From an uncultured Dyadobacter sp. (lineage in GTDB: Bacteria > Bacteroidota > Bacteroidia > Cytophagales > Spirosomataceae), in the NCBI RefSeq assembly GCF_946482605.1, contig NZ_CAMLSE010000002.1:62001-126000 (forward strand): a DNA stretch of 64,000 bases. The letters run 5' to 3'. The position numbers were made by a program, and so were the translations under genes. The notes beneath the pieces were generated by a model, which saw only the letters and a program-made list of their open reading frames with translations, searched no databases and was not told the DNA's origin. Numbering within the stretch: the stretch's first letter is position 1; each line of letters starts with the position of its first letter. Below, piece after piece: positions 26,612-35,209 of the stretch.

Positions 26612-27253
26612 ATGACTCATTCCGTGCTGATAGCCGATGATCATCAGCTTGTGCGAAAAGGACTGCAGATGGTGGTCAGGGAAGTGTTGGGATTCCACAC
26701 CCCTATTGATTTTGCGGGTACCGGTAAGGAAGTGCTCGAAAAACTGAATAGCGGGGAGTTCACAATGCTCCTGACAGACCTGAACATGCCCGATACCGAT
26801 GAACTCGGCGTTGTGGCACAGGTACGTGCGCTATGGCCGAAACTGCGGATCATTGTCATCACGGTCAAGCCCGACCGGGTTTTTGCGGCGCGATTTTTCA
26901 AGCTGGGTGTAATGGCTTATGTCAATAAAACCGAGTCCGACGCCGTCCTGAGTGAGGCAATCGGCACGGTGGCGCGCGGTAAACGCTACATTTCCCGGGC
27001 GCAGGCCGAATTGTTCGCGAGCGCGTTGATCGAAAACCAGACCGACAATCCATTTGACAAACTTTCGAAGCGCGAATTCGAAGTCCTGCTCTTACTGCTC
27101 AAAGGCTACGGCGCCATCGAAGTAGCTAATGCACTATCGATCAGCCCGTCAACGGCCAGCAGCTTCCGCGGCCGGATTTTTGAAAAACTCTCCGTTAAAA
27201 ATTTACTGGAACTGAGTCACCTTGCGCAGCTGCATCAGATTGCAACTGACTGA
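26612..27253 (+). CDS. NarL/LuxR-family response regulator
   Basis: Response regulator of 213 aa from the ATG at 26612 (the frame is open to 26525). Receiver: D9/D10, phosphoacceptor Asp56 in LLTDLNMPD, Lys in AYVNKTESD. C-terminal LuxR helix-turn-helix at ~145-205 (KLSKREFEVLLLLLKGYGAI, then EVANALSISPSTASSFRGRI). The receiver appears functional. It is convergent with the propeller kinase gene, and their coding ends overlap by 59 bp (27195-27253); the two are probably a signalling pair. Confidence 0.9.
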   Translation: MTHSVLIADDHQLVRKGLQMVVREVLGFHTPIDFAGTGKEVLEKLNSGEFTMLLTDLNMPDTDELGVVAQVRALWPKLRIIVITVKPDRVFAARFFKLGVMAYVNKTESDAVLSEAIGTVARGKRYISRAQAELFASALIENQTDNPFDKLSKREFEVLLLLLKGYGAIEVANALSISPSTASSFRGRIFEKLSVKNLLELSHLAQLHQIATD

Positions 27254-30245
27254 AAAAACGGATCATAAAAGTACTGCCTTTACCCGCTTCACTTTCCACG
27301 GCAATGGTGGCATCCACGTGGAGCAGCATCTGGTGAATGATCACACTGCCTGTCCCGTGGTTGGTAATGTCCTTTTCCCGGTTCATGAAAGAGGCGATCT
27401 GTGCCGGCGTCATGCCCGCACCCGTATCACGCACGTATATCGTCAGCTCACTGCCTTCTTTGGTAGCCGACAACCGGATGAGCCCGTCGCGGGTGTTCTT
27501 GTTGGCATTGTCGATGAGGTTTCTGATGATCACTAGCAAGATCTGGTAATCGGTGCAACAATCGATATCCGAATGCGTGATCGAAAGACGGTTGTGATTG
27601 ATCCGCAGGATATCACCATATAAATCCGCCACTTCTTCGAACAATGTCTTCAACTCAAACCGCGATTTTGTCACTTTGAACCCCTGCTGCTGACTGTTGA
27701 TCCAGAGGAAGAATTGCTCGGTAAAACCCAAAAGGTTTTGTGTACCCATATGCAGGTCGGAAAGCGACTCCTTTAATGCTTCCTGGCTGGTATCCGGCGG
27801 ACTATTCAGCAACCTGCTGCTGATCAGCGAAATAAAGCGCAATGGAGAGCGGAGATCGTGCAGCACCATCGTGATCACGCGGTCTTTGAACCGGTTACTT
27901 TCCAGCAATGCCATCTCGGAGCGCCCCAGCTCTTCCACCGCATAGCGTAACTCGTCCGTCCTGCTTGAAACGATTTTTTCCAATGCTTCCGACTTCCGTC
28001 TGAGGTGCTTGGTCCGCTGACGGATAACCATATAGAATACCAGGGCGGACATGGCAATGCAGATCAGGTAAAACAACCACGTGCGGTAGAAATAAGGATG
28101 CACCCGCATTGGTATTACCAGCAGCTCTTTACTGTCGGTGATACCGCCTCGACGGAAATGCAGCTCATATCGACCGGCAGCCAGGTTATTGATCCACAAC
28201 ACGCCATCGTTAGCCATTGCGTGCCACCTGTCGTCTGTCCCTTTTACCATGTATTGAAGATTCATGTTTTCGGGGTTTCCAAAATAGGGAGAACATATCT
28301 GCAGCGACATGGTTGTAAAATCAGGAGGCAGCTCGACCTTGTTGCGGACCGCCACCGGCCGCTCATCGATCCTCAGGCTGTCGACGTAGATCCGTCCCTT
28401 GGGATAATGCGGGGTAAGACGGTCGGGATAAAACCACACCAGGCCTTTCAACGATGAAATTGATAACAGACTGTCTTTCAGCCAGCGAAACGTGTTGTCG
28501 GATCCTCCGTTAAACTCATTGGTGATTAGTCCATCGTTGGTATCAAAGAGAAAAAAGTAAACGTCCCTTACCTCGCCCGAAGCATAGGCCAGCAGCTCCG
28601 CTTTGCTCACCTTGAAAAGGCCGTTATTGGTAGGGAGCCAGAAAAAACCATGACCATCGTCGATAAACGAATGGACCGTTTTGAGTGCCTGCTTCGGTCC
28701 GAAAGGCATTTTATACAGTTTGCGTTTTTCATAAAGGTAGAATCCCTTACCATAGGTTGCGATCCATATCCGGTCCCGGTTTTCAACCCAGGCAGCGCGC
28801 ACCGTCACCGCGTCCAGCAGGGAACGGTACAGCCGGTTGAACCGGAAATCATACCATTTCAGGCCGGTCTCGGTTCCCAGCAGGTAATGTCCCGCTCCCA
28901 GGTCGGTCACACTGATCACTTTGATGTTTTCAGGAAATGGCTTTCGGCTGACGACCCTGTCTGCGACCACCGAGCCCATGTCGCGCTCCGTAGCGAAAAC
29001 ATAGGATTGACGGCGAGCCGCATCCGCACGCACGTACACCAGCCGCTCCCGGGTCGCGAGGAGCTGCATTGATCTGCCGGTGTTGAAATCGTGCCTGAGG
29101 ATCGAATCGCGCTTTTGAAAATAAAGCTCTCCCTGCTCCGAAAAGTCAGCCCCCGCGCCCAGTACCGACCCCAACGCCAGTTTTCTTGCCGGTTTACCGA
29201 TTGTAAATTCCAAATCGCCGCAAAAAATAGTCGAATCGTTTCTTCTTGCCTGCACATAGAAGTTGGCTTTATCGGCCATGTCGGGCATGCGGGGATGCAT
29301 GAAACGGGACGGTTGTACGATGAACAGGCCATCGGTGAGAGAGCCGAGATAGTAGCATCCCTGGTCCGCTGCAAAGTATACGCAGTTGAGTGCCGGCACA
29401 TCCACCTGGTCCAAAACTTTCACTGAAACCAGTTTGTGCCCTTGCAGCGATAGCTTGTGGAGGTTTTTGTTGGTATAAACAAAAGTTCCGGACCGATTGG
29501 CATAGGCCTGGAATCTGCCTGCGACAAAATCCGGTTCGGTTTCCAGTGAGCCGGAAATCTTCGCTATATCCGGCCTGCGATGTCCCCTCCGCCACACATC
29601 CACGGCATTGCCCGAATAAAGCGTTACGTACATGCCCCCCTCTACCGTAACATGCCCGATGATCTCACCATTGACATACTTCTTTAACACCACCGGCCCC
29701 GGCGCTCCTGCCCTGATGTAGAACAAACCGCCGGTGCTGAACAAATAGGCATCACCGTCGGGCATAGAAGCAGTCCCGAAAAATTCCTTACCCGGATCCT
29801 CCCTGTAAAAGCGGTCTATCGCGGGCAGCAGTGCCCGATCGCGGATAACCGGCCCCTGCCTGGACACATGCGTGTACCGTTCATCCACGAGCTGTGGGGA
29901 TGGCGCAAGCATTGATGCCCGGCGTGTGATCTCCATTAACTGTCCGTCCGCCGAGCGAACAAACAAATTGCCGTCCCGGTCGGCACTCATATCGTCTATC
30001 CGCTCCGAACGCAGCCCTTTGATTTCCGCCGTTCCGTACACTTTGAACACCCGGCCGTCGTACCGCACGAGGCCCATTTCGGTGGCGAGCCAGCAAAATC
30101 CCCAATGATCGAAAGCGATCTTCTTAACGCTGTTTTGCGGCAGCCCATGATCCGTCGAGAACCGGAACACGGATGGCCGGGCCGTTTGCGCGTAGCCGTC
30201 GCAAAACAGACAGGAGAAGATGATTCCCCATAGCAGAGTTTTCAT
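27195..30245 (-). CDS. Propeller-type sensor histidine kinase (Reg_prop, Y_Y_Y, HisKA, HATPase)
   Basis: Large sensor kinase of 1016 aa from ATG 30245 (ATG 30251 also possible). After a Sec signal (1-20) come two seven-bladed-propeller sensor modules of Reg_prop type (DHWGFCWLATEMGLVRYDG near residue 45; GHGFFWLPTNNGLFKV near 550), a Y_Y_Y domain at ~650-715, one membrane helix at ~725-745, a coiled linker, HisKA with His796 in MVLHDLRSPLRF and HATPase with NLIDNANKNT and RDTGAGMTP. It resembles the hybrid two-component sensors of polysaccharide loci but lacks the fused receiver and AraC domain, so it needs a separate regulator such as the LuxR proteins on either side. Confidence 0.9.
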   Translation of the reverse strand: MKTLLWGIIFSCLFCDGYAQTARPSVFRFSTDHGLPQNSVKKIAFDHWGFCWLATEMGLVRYDGRVFKVYGTAEIKGLRSERIDDMSADRDGNLFVRSADGQLMEITRRASMLAPSPQLVDERYTHVSRQGPVIRDRALLPAIDRFYREDPGKEFFGTASMPDGDAYLFSTGGLFYIRAGAPGPVVLKKYVNGEIIGHVTVEGGMYVTLYSGNAVDVWRRGHRRPDIAKISGSLETEPDFVAGRFQAYANRSGTFVYTNKNLHKLSLQGHKLVSVKVLDQVDVPALNCVYFAADQGCYYLGSLTDGLFIVQPSRFMHPRMPDMADKANFYVQARRNDSTIFCGDLEFTIGKPARKLALGSVLGAGADFSEQGELYFQKRDSILRHDFNTGRSMQLLATRERLVYVRADAARRQSYVFATERDMGSVVADRVVSRKPFPENIKVISVTDLGAGHYLLGTETGLKWYDFRFNRLYRSLLDAVTVRAAWVENRDRIWIATYGKGFYLYEKRKLYKMPFGPKQALKTVHSFIDDGHGFFWLPTNNGLFKVSKAELLAYASGEVRDVYFFLFDTNDGLITNEFNGGSDNTFRWLKDSLLSISSLKGLVWFYPDRLTPHYPKGRIYVDSLRIDERPVAVRNKVELPPDFTTMSLQICSPYFGNPENMNLQYMVKGTDDRWHAMANDGVLWINNLAAGRYELHFRRGGITDSKELLVIPMRVHPYFYRTWLFYLICIAMSALVFYMVIRQRTKHLRRKSEALEKIVSSRTDELRYAVEELGRSEMALLESNRFKDRVITMVLHDLRSPLRFISLISSRLLNSPPDTSQEALKESLSDLHMGTQNLLGFTEQFFLWINSQQQGFKVTKSRFELKTLFEEVADLYGDILRINHNRLSITHSDIDCCTDYQILLVIIRNLIDNANKNTRDGLIRLSATKEGSELTIYVRDTGAGMTPAQIASFMNREKDITNHGTGSVIIHQMLLHVDATIAVESEAGKGSTFMIRFFSQLQSDAAAQGDSVPVNF

Positions 30246-30370
30246 GGTCAAGAGGGCAAAACAGGGGTTATCTCTCCAATATAGAGAAATACTTTAATGT
30301 ATAGGACACTCAAAACCCAAACTATTTTCTCAACTATAAGTTACGTGTATGTAGCGAACAGCCTTCCGAT

Positions 30371-30390
30371 TTGTAGCTACAAAGCTACAA
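30371..30390. promoter_or_regulatory. Operator-like palindrome upstream of the second LuxR gene
   Basis: TTGTAGC (30371-30377) and GCTACAA (30384-30390) form a perfect 7-bp inverted repeat with a 6-bp spacer; the first half also contains the perfect palindrome TGTAGCTACA (30372-30381). It lies between the divergent kinase and LuxR-type genes, ~83 bp before the latter. Good candidate for a dimeric regulator site; binding protein unknown. Confidence 0.5.
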
Positions 30391-30472
30391 ACAACGCGTG
30401 CGCAAGCCACAGTTGATATGACTGGCATCGATCAACTTTGCAGGCTTGAAAACCCTCTAAAACATAAGTGAG

Positions 30473-31117
30473 ATGACCAACCTGCTCCTGTTCGACTCGC
30501 ACCCTATCATCCGGCGCGGCCTCAAAGAATTACTTAAAGATCTTGAAGGAGAGTTTGCCTTTTTCGAAGCCAACAGCGTCACCAGCCTGAAAAGAATACT
30601 GGCCCAGCACCACATCGATCTGGTAGTGGCAGGTTTGAATGAGAAATCGAAGATCGACGGCCCGCTTATCTCAAAATACAGCTCGATCCCCTGGGTGCTG
30701 ATGTATGCGGATGAAATGTACCAGAATGCCCTGCTGCTTACGGTTTCCGGCGCGATGGGATGCATCGCAAAAAGGGCGGATGCCGAAGAAACCAAAAGAT
30801 GTTTTACAGAGGTTTTGCATTCCAATGCGTTTGTGTGCAGCACCACGCTTAAAAAATTCGGGCACGATTATCTGTTCGATGCCCAAAGCAGGAATTTTCT
30901 GAAAACATTTCTTCACCTGGGCGTCCGCGAAAAGCAGGAAAACCTGACGATCCGGGAAAAGGAAATCGCGCTGATGCTCCTTAAAGGCCTGAGAACTTCG
31001 GAAATAGCGCTGGCTCTGGACCTCAAACAAAGCACAATTTCTACTATTAAGAAAAATATATTTTTAAAGAAAAACGTGCGAAATATAGTCGAATTAGCGA
31101 CCGTCCTTCCGAACTAA
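30473..31117 (+). CDS. LuxR-family regulator with degenerate receiver
   Basis: Protein of 214 aa with NarL-like layout. The receiver fold is recognisable (LLLFDSHPIIRRGLKELL), but the phosphoacceptor Asp is replaced by Gly54 in LVVAGLNEKS and one of the N-terminal acidic residues is Ser9; the switch-side Lys (CIAKRAD) remains. It should therefore not be phosphorylated in the usual way. The helix-turn-helix is at ~160-205 (TIREKEIALMLLKGLRTSEI, then ALALDLKQSTISTIKKNIFL). It is divergent from the propeller kinase (221 bp gap containing a TTGTAGC/GCTACAA palindrome). Confidence 0.85.
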   Translation: MTNLLLFDSHPIIRRGLKELLKDLEGEFAFFEANSVTSLKRILAQHHIDLVVAGLNEKSKIDGPLISKYSSIPWVLMYADEMYQNALLLTVSGAMGCIAKRADAEETKRCFTEVLHSNAFVCSTTLKKFGHDYLFDAQSRNFLKTFLHLGVREKQENLTIREKEIALMLLKGLRTSEIALALDLKQSTISTIKKNIFLKKNVRNIVELATVLPN

Positions 31118-31176
31118 CTGCGCCTGCAATACCCATCAGGCCCAAAATTGGCTGCTAATATTTTTACTATCATTTG

Positions 31177-31220
31177 ATATTCATTTTAATTGTATAATTT
31201 CATTCAATTACAATGAATAT
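31177..31220. promoter_or_regulatory. Imperfect 44-nt palindrome upstream of lipoprotein gene
   Basis: Outer arms ATATTCATT (31177-31185) and AATGAATAT (31212-31220), with inner ATTG/CAAT pairs, in AT-rich DNA 14 bp before the lipoprotein start. It may be an operator or an mRNA hairpin at the leader. Confidence 0.45.
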
Positions 31221-31233
31221 TAAATGACCGGCT

Positions 31234-31917
31234 ATGAAAACGTCTCTCCTAATTTCGTTTGCAGCATGTATTATTGCATTGACTGGCTGTAAAGATTCTT
31301 CCAAAATAACGGATGACACACCCGCCATCAAAAGCATTTCCTTCGTGGGAATTCCCGAGCAGGATGTGCAATTCGACGCAAGTAATTCCAGAATAACCGT
31401 ACGAATGCCAGCCGTGCTCGACGGTGGACTAAAGCCGGTCGTGAAGCTCTCGGAGGGGGCTACCCTCACCGGATTGTTGCCCGACGGCACGATTGATCTG
31501 AGTAAATTCTGCTATTGCGGAAATAATTCAGCGGAGGACCGTTACCTGCGTGTGAGCAGGCAAGGCGCGACGGGAACTTATGAATTGAGACTGGTTACCA
31601 CCGGTGCATTAAAACCACAAATTACCAACGAAGCAACAACCTTTTCGCTGAAAACAAAAGTTCTGAAGCTGAGTCTTCCGGTAGAAAACCTGTATGCCAA
31701 CCACCGTGTTAATCAGCTCACTTTCGAGAATACAAAAACCGGACTTTCATCCGTGGTCAGTGCCGATGGCGTCTGTCTGAATTCATGCAGTGGCGACGCG
31801 CCCAACCGAATGCTGTTTACCCTCCTGTCGCCCATACAAACGCATTTCACACCAGGCACTTACCGTATTGCATTGAATGGCATCCAATTTCCGCAAACGC
31901 TGGTCGTTACCGAGTAA
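31234..31917 (+). CDS. Hypothetical lipoprotein
   Basis: Secreted lipoprotein of 227 aa, not recognised. The signal peptide ends in a lipobox (LTGC, Cys19). The rest is beta-rich, with two halves that each look like an immunoglobulin-like or adhesin-type domain (IKSISFVGIPEQDVQFDAS; later THFTPGTYRIALNGIQFPQT). Four Cys in FCYCGNN and CLNSCSG may form disulphides. Single gene with an AT-rich leader containing a palindrome; no neighbour suggests a role. Confidence 0.7.
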   Translation: MKTSLLISFAACIIALTGCKDSSKITDDTPAIKSISFVGIPEQDVQFDASNSRITVRMPAVLDGGLKPVVKLSEGATLTGLLPDGTIDLSKFCYCGNNSAEDRYLRVSRQGATGTYELRLVTTGALKPQITNEATTFSLKTKVLKLSLPVENLYANHRVNQLTFENTKTGLSSVVSADGVCLNSCSGDAPNRMLFTLLSPIQTHFTPGTYRIALNGIQFPQTLVVTE

Positions 31918-32032
31918 GGCAGCTAACATTAATTTACAAACGGGAATTTAATCTGCTAAGGCAGGGTTGGCTGAAGAGCTGGAAATGGCGTCATCAAAAA
32001 GATGAGGCCATTTATCTATTTTCATCAACCCT

Positions 32033-32671
32033 ATGAAACGAATTACCCTGTTACTGCTCGCTCTCCTGAGTGCTTTTTCGGCTTTTGCCCAGAACAAATG
32101 GAAGCTGATCGCCGACGAGCAGCAGATCCGCATTTACTCCCAGGCTGTCCCGGAGTCCAAAATCAAGGCTATCAAAGTCGATTGCGTCGTGGATGCATCG
32201 CTGCCACAAATGGTCGCGCTGTTGCTCGATGTGGAGGCGGGAACCGACTGGGTTTACAAAACCAAATCCTGCACGCTGGTTAAAAGAGTATCCCCGACAG
32301 ACCTCTACTACCATTCCGAAATCAGCCTGCCCTGGCCGCTGGACAATCGTGATTTCGTTGCCCACCTGCGGGCCACCCAGGACCCTGCGTCACGCGTGGT
32401 GACTGTCGACGGCCCGGTGGTTGCCGGAATGGTCCCGCATAAAAAGAATGTGGTCCGCGTCACTGACTCGAAAGGACGCTGGATACTGACGCCATCACCC
32501 GGCAAAGTAAGGATCGAATACACCCTCCACACCGATCCGGGAGGCTATCTGCCCGCCTGGGCCGTGAATGCTTTCGCTGCCGAAGGCCCGATGGAAACAT
32601 TCAAAAAGATGAAAGAGCAACTGAAATTGCCAAAATATAGAAACGCCTCGCTTACATTTACGGCCAATTAA
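32033..32671 (+). CDS. Exported START-domain protein
   Basis: Protein of 212 aa with a Sec signal ([19 protein letters not shown]) and a START/SRPBCC lipid-binding domain over residues ~25-205. Typical elements are [34 protein letters not shown] and the C-terminal helix [22 protein letters not shown] domains bind hydrophobic ligands in a deep cavity; here it would act in the periplasm. It is followed after 20 bp by the galactonate dehydratase gene, so the two may be co-transcribed, though no shared function is obvious. Confidence 0.85.
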   Translation: MKRITLLLLALLSAFSAFAQNKWKLIADEQQIRIYSQAVPESKIKAIKVDCVVDASLPQMVALLLDVEAGTDWVYKTKSCTLVKRVSPTDLYYHSEISLPWPLDNRDFVAHLRATQDPASRVVTVDGPVVAGMVPHKKNVVRVTDSKGRWILTPSPGKVRIEYTLHTDPGGYLPAWAVNAFAAEGPMETFKKMKEQLKLPKYRNASLTFTAN

Positions 32672-32691
32672 ATGTACTAATCCGAGATCCG

Positions 32692-33840
32692 ATGAAAATA
32701 AGAAGTTACGAACTGTTCCAGGTACCTCCCAGATGGCTTTTCCTCAAAATCGAAACCGACGAAGGCATTATCGGCTGGGGTGAGCCGGTAATCGAAGGCA
32801 AGGCCGCTACCGTGAAGGCGGCAGTGCACGAATTGATGGAAGCATTGATCGGAAAAGATCCGCTGGATATCGAAGGGCACTGGAACACGATGTACCGGGG
32901 CGGTTTCTACCGCGGCGGGCCAATCCTGATGAGCGCTATTGCGGGCATCGACCAGGCCCTGTGGGACATCAAAGGCAAATATTACAATGCGCCCGTTTAT
33001 CAGTTGCTCGGGGGCAAATGCAGGGATAAGATCAAGGTATACTCCTGGATCGGCGGAGACAGGCCCGACGAGGTGGCGGGAGCTGCGAAACTATCGCTTG
33101 AAAGCGGTTTCAAGGCCATTAAAATGAATGCAACCAATGAAATGCAGTATGTCGACTCTTTCGACAAGATCGATCTGGCTTTGAAAAGAGTGGCCTCGAT
33201 CCGCGAGGCCGTTGGCTACGGACTCGAAATCGGCGTGGATTTTCACGGCCGTCTCCATAAGCCGATGGCGAAGGTTCTGGCCAAGGAGTTGGAGCAATTC
33301 CGCCCGATGTTCATCGAGGAACCGGTTTTGCCTGAAAACAACGAAGCACTCCGTGAAATCGCCCAGCACACTTCCATCCCCATCGCCACCGGCGAGCGGA
33401 TGTTCAGCCGCTGGCATTTCAAAGACCTGCTGATGCACGGTTATGCGGACATCATCCAGCCCGACCTTTCGCACGCAGGCGGCATTACGGAATGCAAGAA
33501 AATCCTGTCCATGGCCGAAGCCTTCGACGTGGCAGCCGCTCCCCATTGCCCACTGGGCCCTATTGCATTGGCAGCTTGTCTGCAAGTCGACGCAACGTGC
33601 CACAATGCATTCATACAGGAACAAAGCCTGGGTATCCATTACAACCAGGGCAGCGACCTCATGGATTACCTCACCGACAGGACCGTTTTCGATTACCACG
33701 ACGGCTTCGTCAACATCCCGTCCGGGCCAGGATTAGGGATTGAAATCAATGAAGAACAGGTGAGAAAAATGGCCGAAACAGGTCACAACTGGAAAAATCC
33801 GCTGTGGTCACACGAAGACGGCAGCGCGGCAGAATGGTAG
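32692..33840 (+). CDS. dgoD: D-galactonate dehydratase
   Basis: Mandelate-racemase-type enolase-superfamily enzyme of 382 aa, the length of E. coli DgoD and closely similar along its whole length ([35 protein letters not shown]; final [15 protein letters not shown]). It dehydrates D-galactonate to 2-keto-3-deoxygalactonate in the cytosol. Metal ligands and catalytic residues are in [22 protein letters not shown] and [12 protein letters not shown]. No DgoK/DgoA partner is nearby; the DapA-like enzyme at 19490 could act further down such a pathway (inference). Confidence 0.95.
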   Translation: MKIRSYELFQVPPRWLFLKIETDEGIIGWGEPVIEGKAATVKAAVHELMEALIGKDPLDIEGHWNTMYRGGFYRGGPILMSAIAGIDQALWDIKGKYYNAPVYQLLGGKCRDKIKVYSWIGGDRPDEVAGAAKLSLESGFKAIKMNATNEMQYVDSFDKIDLALKRVASIREAVGYGLEIGVDFHGRLHKPMAKVLAKELEQFRPMFIEEPVLPENNEALREIAQHTSIPIATGERMFSRWHFKDLLMHGYADIIQPDLSHAGGITECKKILSMAEAFDVAAAPHCPLGPIALAACLQVDATCHNAFIQEQSLGIHYNQGSDLMDYLTDRTVFDYHDGFVNIPSGPGLGIEINEEQVRKMAETGHNWKNPLWSHEDGSAAEW

Positions 33841-33844
33841 GTTT

Positions 33845-34195
33845 TTAAGGGGAGGAATGGAGGAAAAGGAGGAAAGGGAAGAAGGGAACGAAAGGACAGG
33901 AGGCCCGCCGGGGCCTTTTGTTGTGTATTGATGTTTGTTTCTATAAACAGGGGATGCCTCCGGCATCTGGCGCCGCGCCATACTAGCGGCGACGACCATT
34001 TCAGCGAGCCGCGGAGCGGCTGCCTACTTATAAAATAAATACATCAAAACATGACGCGACCCCAGCGGGGTCCCCTATTCTCAAAGTCAATTTTCACATT
34101 TCTCCCCCAAATCCCATTCACCCTTCCTCCCTTTCACCCTTCCTCCCTTTCATCCTTCCTCCCTTTCATCCTTCCTCCCTTTCATCCCCTTCCCT
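33845..34195. repeat. Mirrored purine/pyrimidine tracts around paired REP-like elements
   Basis: Purine-rich GGAGGAAAG words (~33849-33897) face pyrimidine words CCTTCCTCCCTTTCA (~34120-34195, four near-perfect ~15-bp copies). Between them are four hairpins: AGGCCCGCCGGGGCCT (33901-33916) with GTTTCTATAAAC (33937-33948) and GATGCCTCCGGCATC (33953-33967), then AGCCGCGGAGCGGCT (34007-34021) and GACCCCAGCGGGGTC (34058-34072). The second pair looks like an inverted copy of the first, giving a BIME-like pair. The pyrimidine arm stops at the 3-prime end of the minus-strand gene. Confidence 0.75.
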
Positions 34196-34955
34196 ATCTT
34201 AAAGCCGCCCGAATTGCCTTCGCGACAATGCTATCGGGATCCAAACGTTCGCGCAACAGCAATGGAGGCTGGGCCATGAACTTAGGTTCCAGTCCGTGAT
34301 GGCGCTGCGCGGCGTGGGCCAGGAATGGATGGCAGAGGTAAACGGTCCCGGCTTTGCCGGTAGCCCAGGCGATTTCCCGCTCCGGCATCTCCTCCAACCT
34401 GCCAGCCAGCTCCATAAACGACATACCGGCTTCCCCTTCCGCAAGCAATGTACGCGCTACGTCCTTGTGCGAGCCTATGCGTATGCGCGTGGGCGCATCC
34501 CGCATGCCCACATCCGAGTACAGGAAAAGCATGAGCAATCCCCGGCCCTTGGAATGCACATTCACACGCCATTCCCAAAAATTACCGGGATCGCTGCCCG
34601 GAAAACTGGCGTCTACATGCCATCCGTCATCGCCGGGGTCGTCTTCCGACGGGAATCGCACGGGAAAAGTGCCCATGCTACGGCAGGGAAGCCATTTCCC
34701 TGCCCCTACCAGTTGGTCGAACGCGGCATGCAGCACCGGCGTATTCGCTGAGGCGACGAAGGATTCCTGCGTGTACATACCCAGGCGTACGACAGGCCGG
34801 GTCCAGGTGGACGGATCGTTCCGGTCGAGGCCCAGGTCGTGCCAGAGCACATCTCGGACCCGCTCCGCCAGGTCGGTTGAAAAGGCATTGTCGATGCGGA
34901 CAAATCCCTGATTGATAAATTGATCTATTTGCTGAGGACTGAATATTCCTTCCAT
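34194..34955 (-). CDS. Phytanoyl-CoA dioxygenase (PhyH)-family protein
   Basis: Cytosolic Fe(II)/2-oxoglutarate oxygenase-like protein of 253 aa. The family opening is SPQQIDQFINQGFVRIDNAF. The iron triad is likely His and Asp in GWHVDASFPG plus the distal His in LCHPFLAHAAQRH, with Arg in the following region for 2-oxoglutarate. PhyH-family members hydroxylate acyl-CoAs, ectoine or small metabolites; the substrate here cannot be told. It is divergent from the sensor kinase gene at 35210, with ~250 bp between. Confidence 0.83.
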   Translation of the reverse strand: MEGIFSPQQIDQFINQGFVRIDNAFSTDLAERVRDVLWHDLGLDRNDPSTWTRPVVRLGMYTQESFVASANTPVLHAAFDQLVGAGKWLPCRSMGTFPVRFPSEDDPGDDGWHVDASFPGSDPGNFWEWRVNVHSKGRGLLMLFLYSDVGMRDAPTRIRIGSHKDVARTLLAEGEAGMSFMELAGRLEEMPEREIAWATGKAGTVYLCHPFLAHAAQRHHGLEPKFMAQPPLLLRERLDPDSIVAKAIRAALR

Positions 34956-35209
34956 GAGATTTCAAAAAATTGAATTAAAATACAGACAATGAAAATCCTG
35001 ATCCCCAGAAACGGGCATGATGTGCAGGGCTGCACGGGAAGGTGTATCAGAGTGTCGGTGTGAATCTCATGGTTACAAATCTAAGACTTTTGATCACTAT
35101 TTTGCGCAATGGGCCGTCAAATTCAAAGCGAAAACTACCATATTCAGTTTTGAATGGGTCACAGTTGGGCGTCCTGACGAATTTGCGGGACAACCAAACG
35201 ATCTGCATC

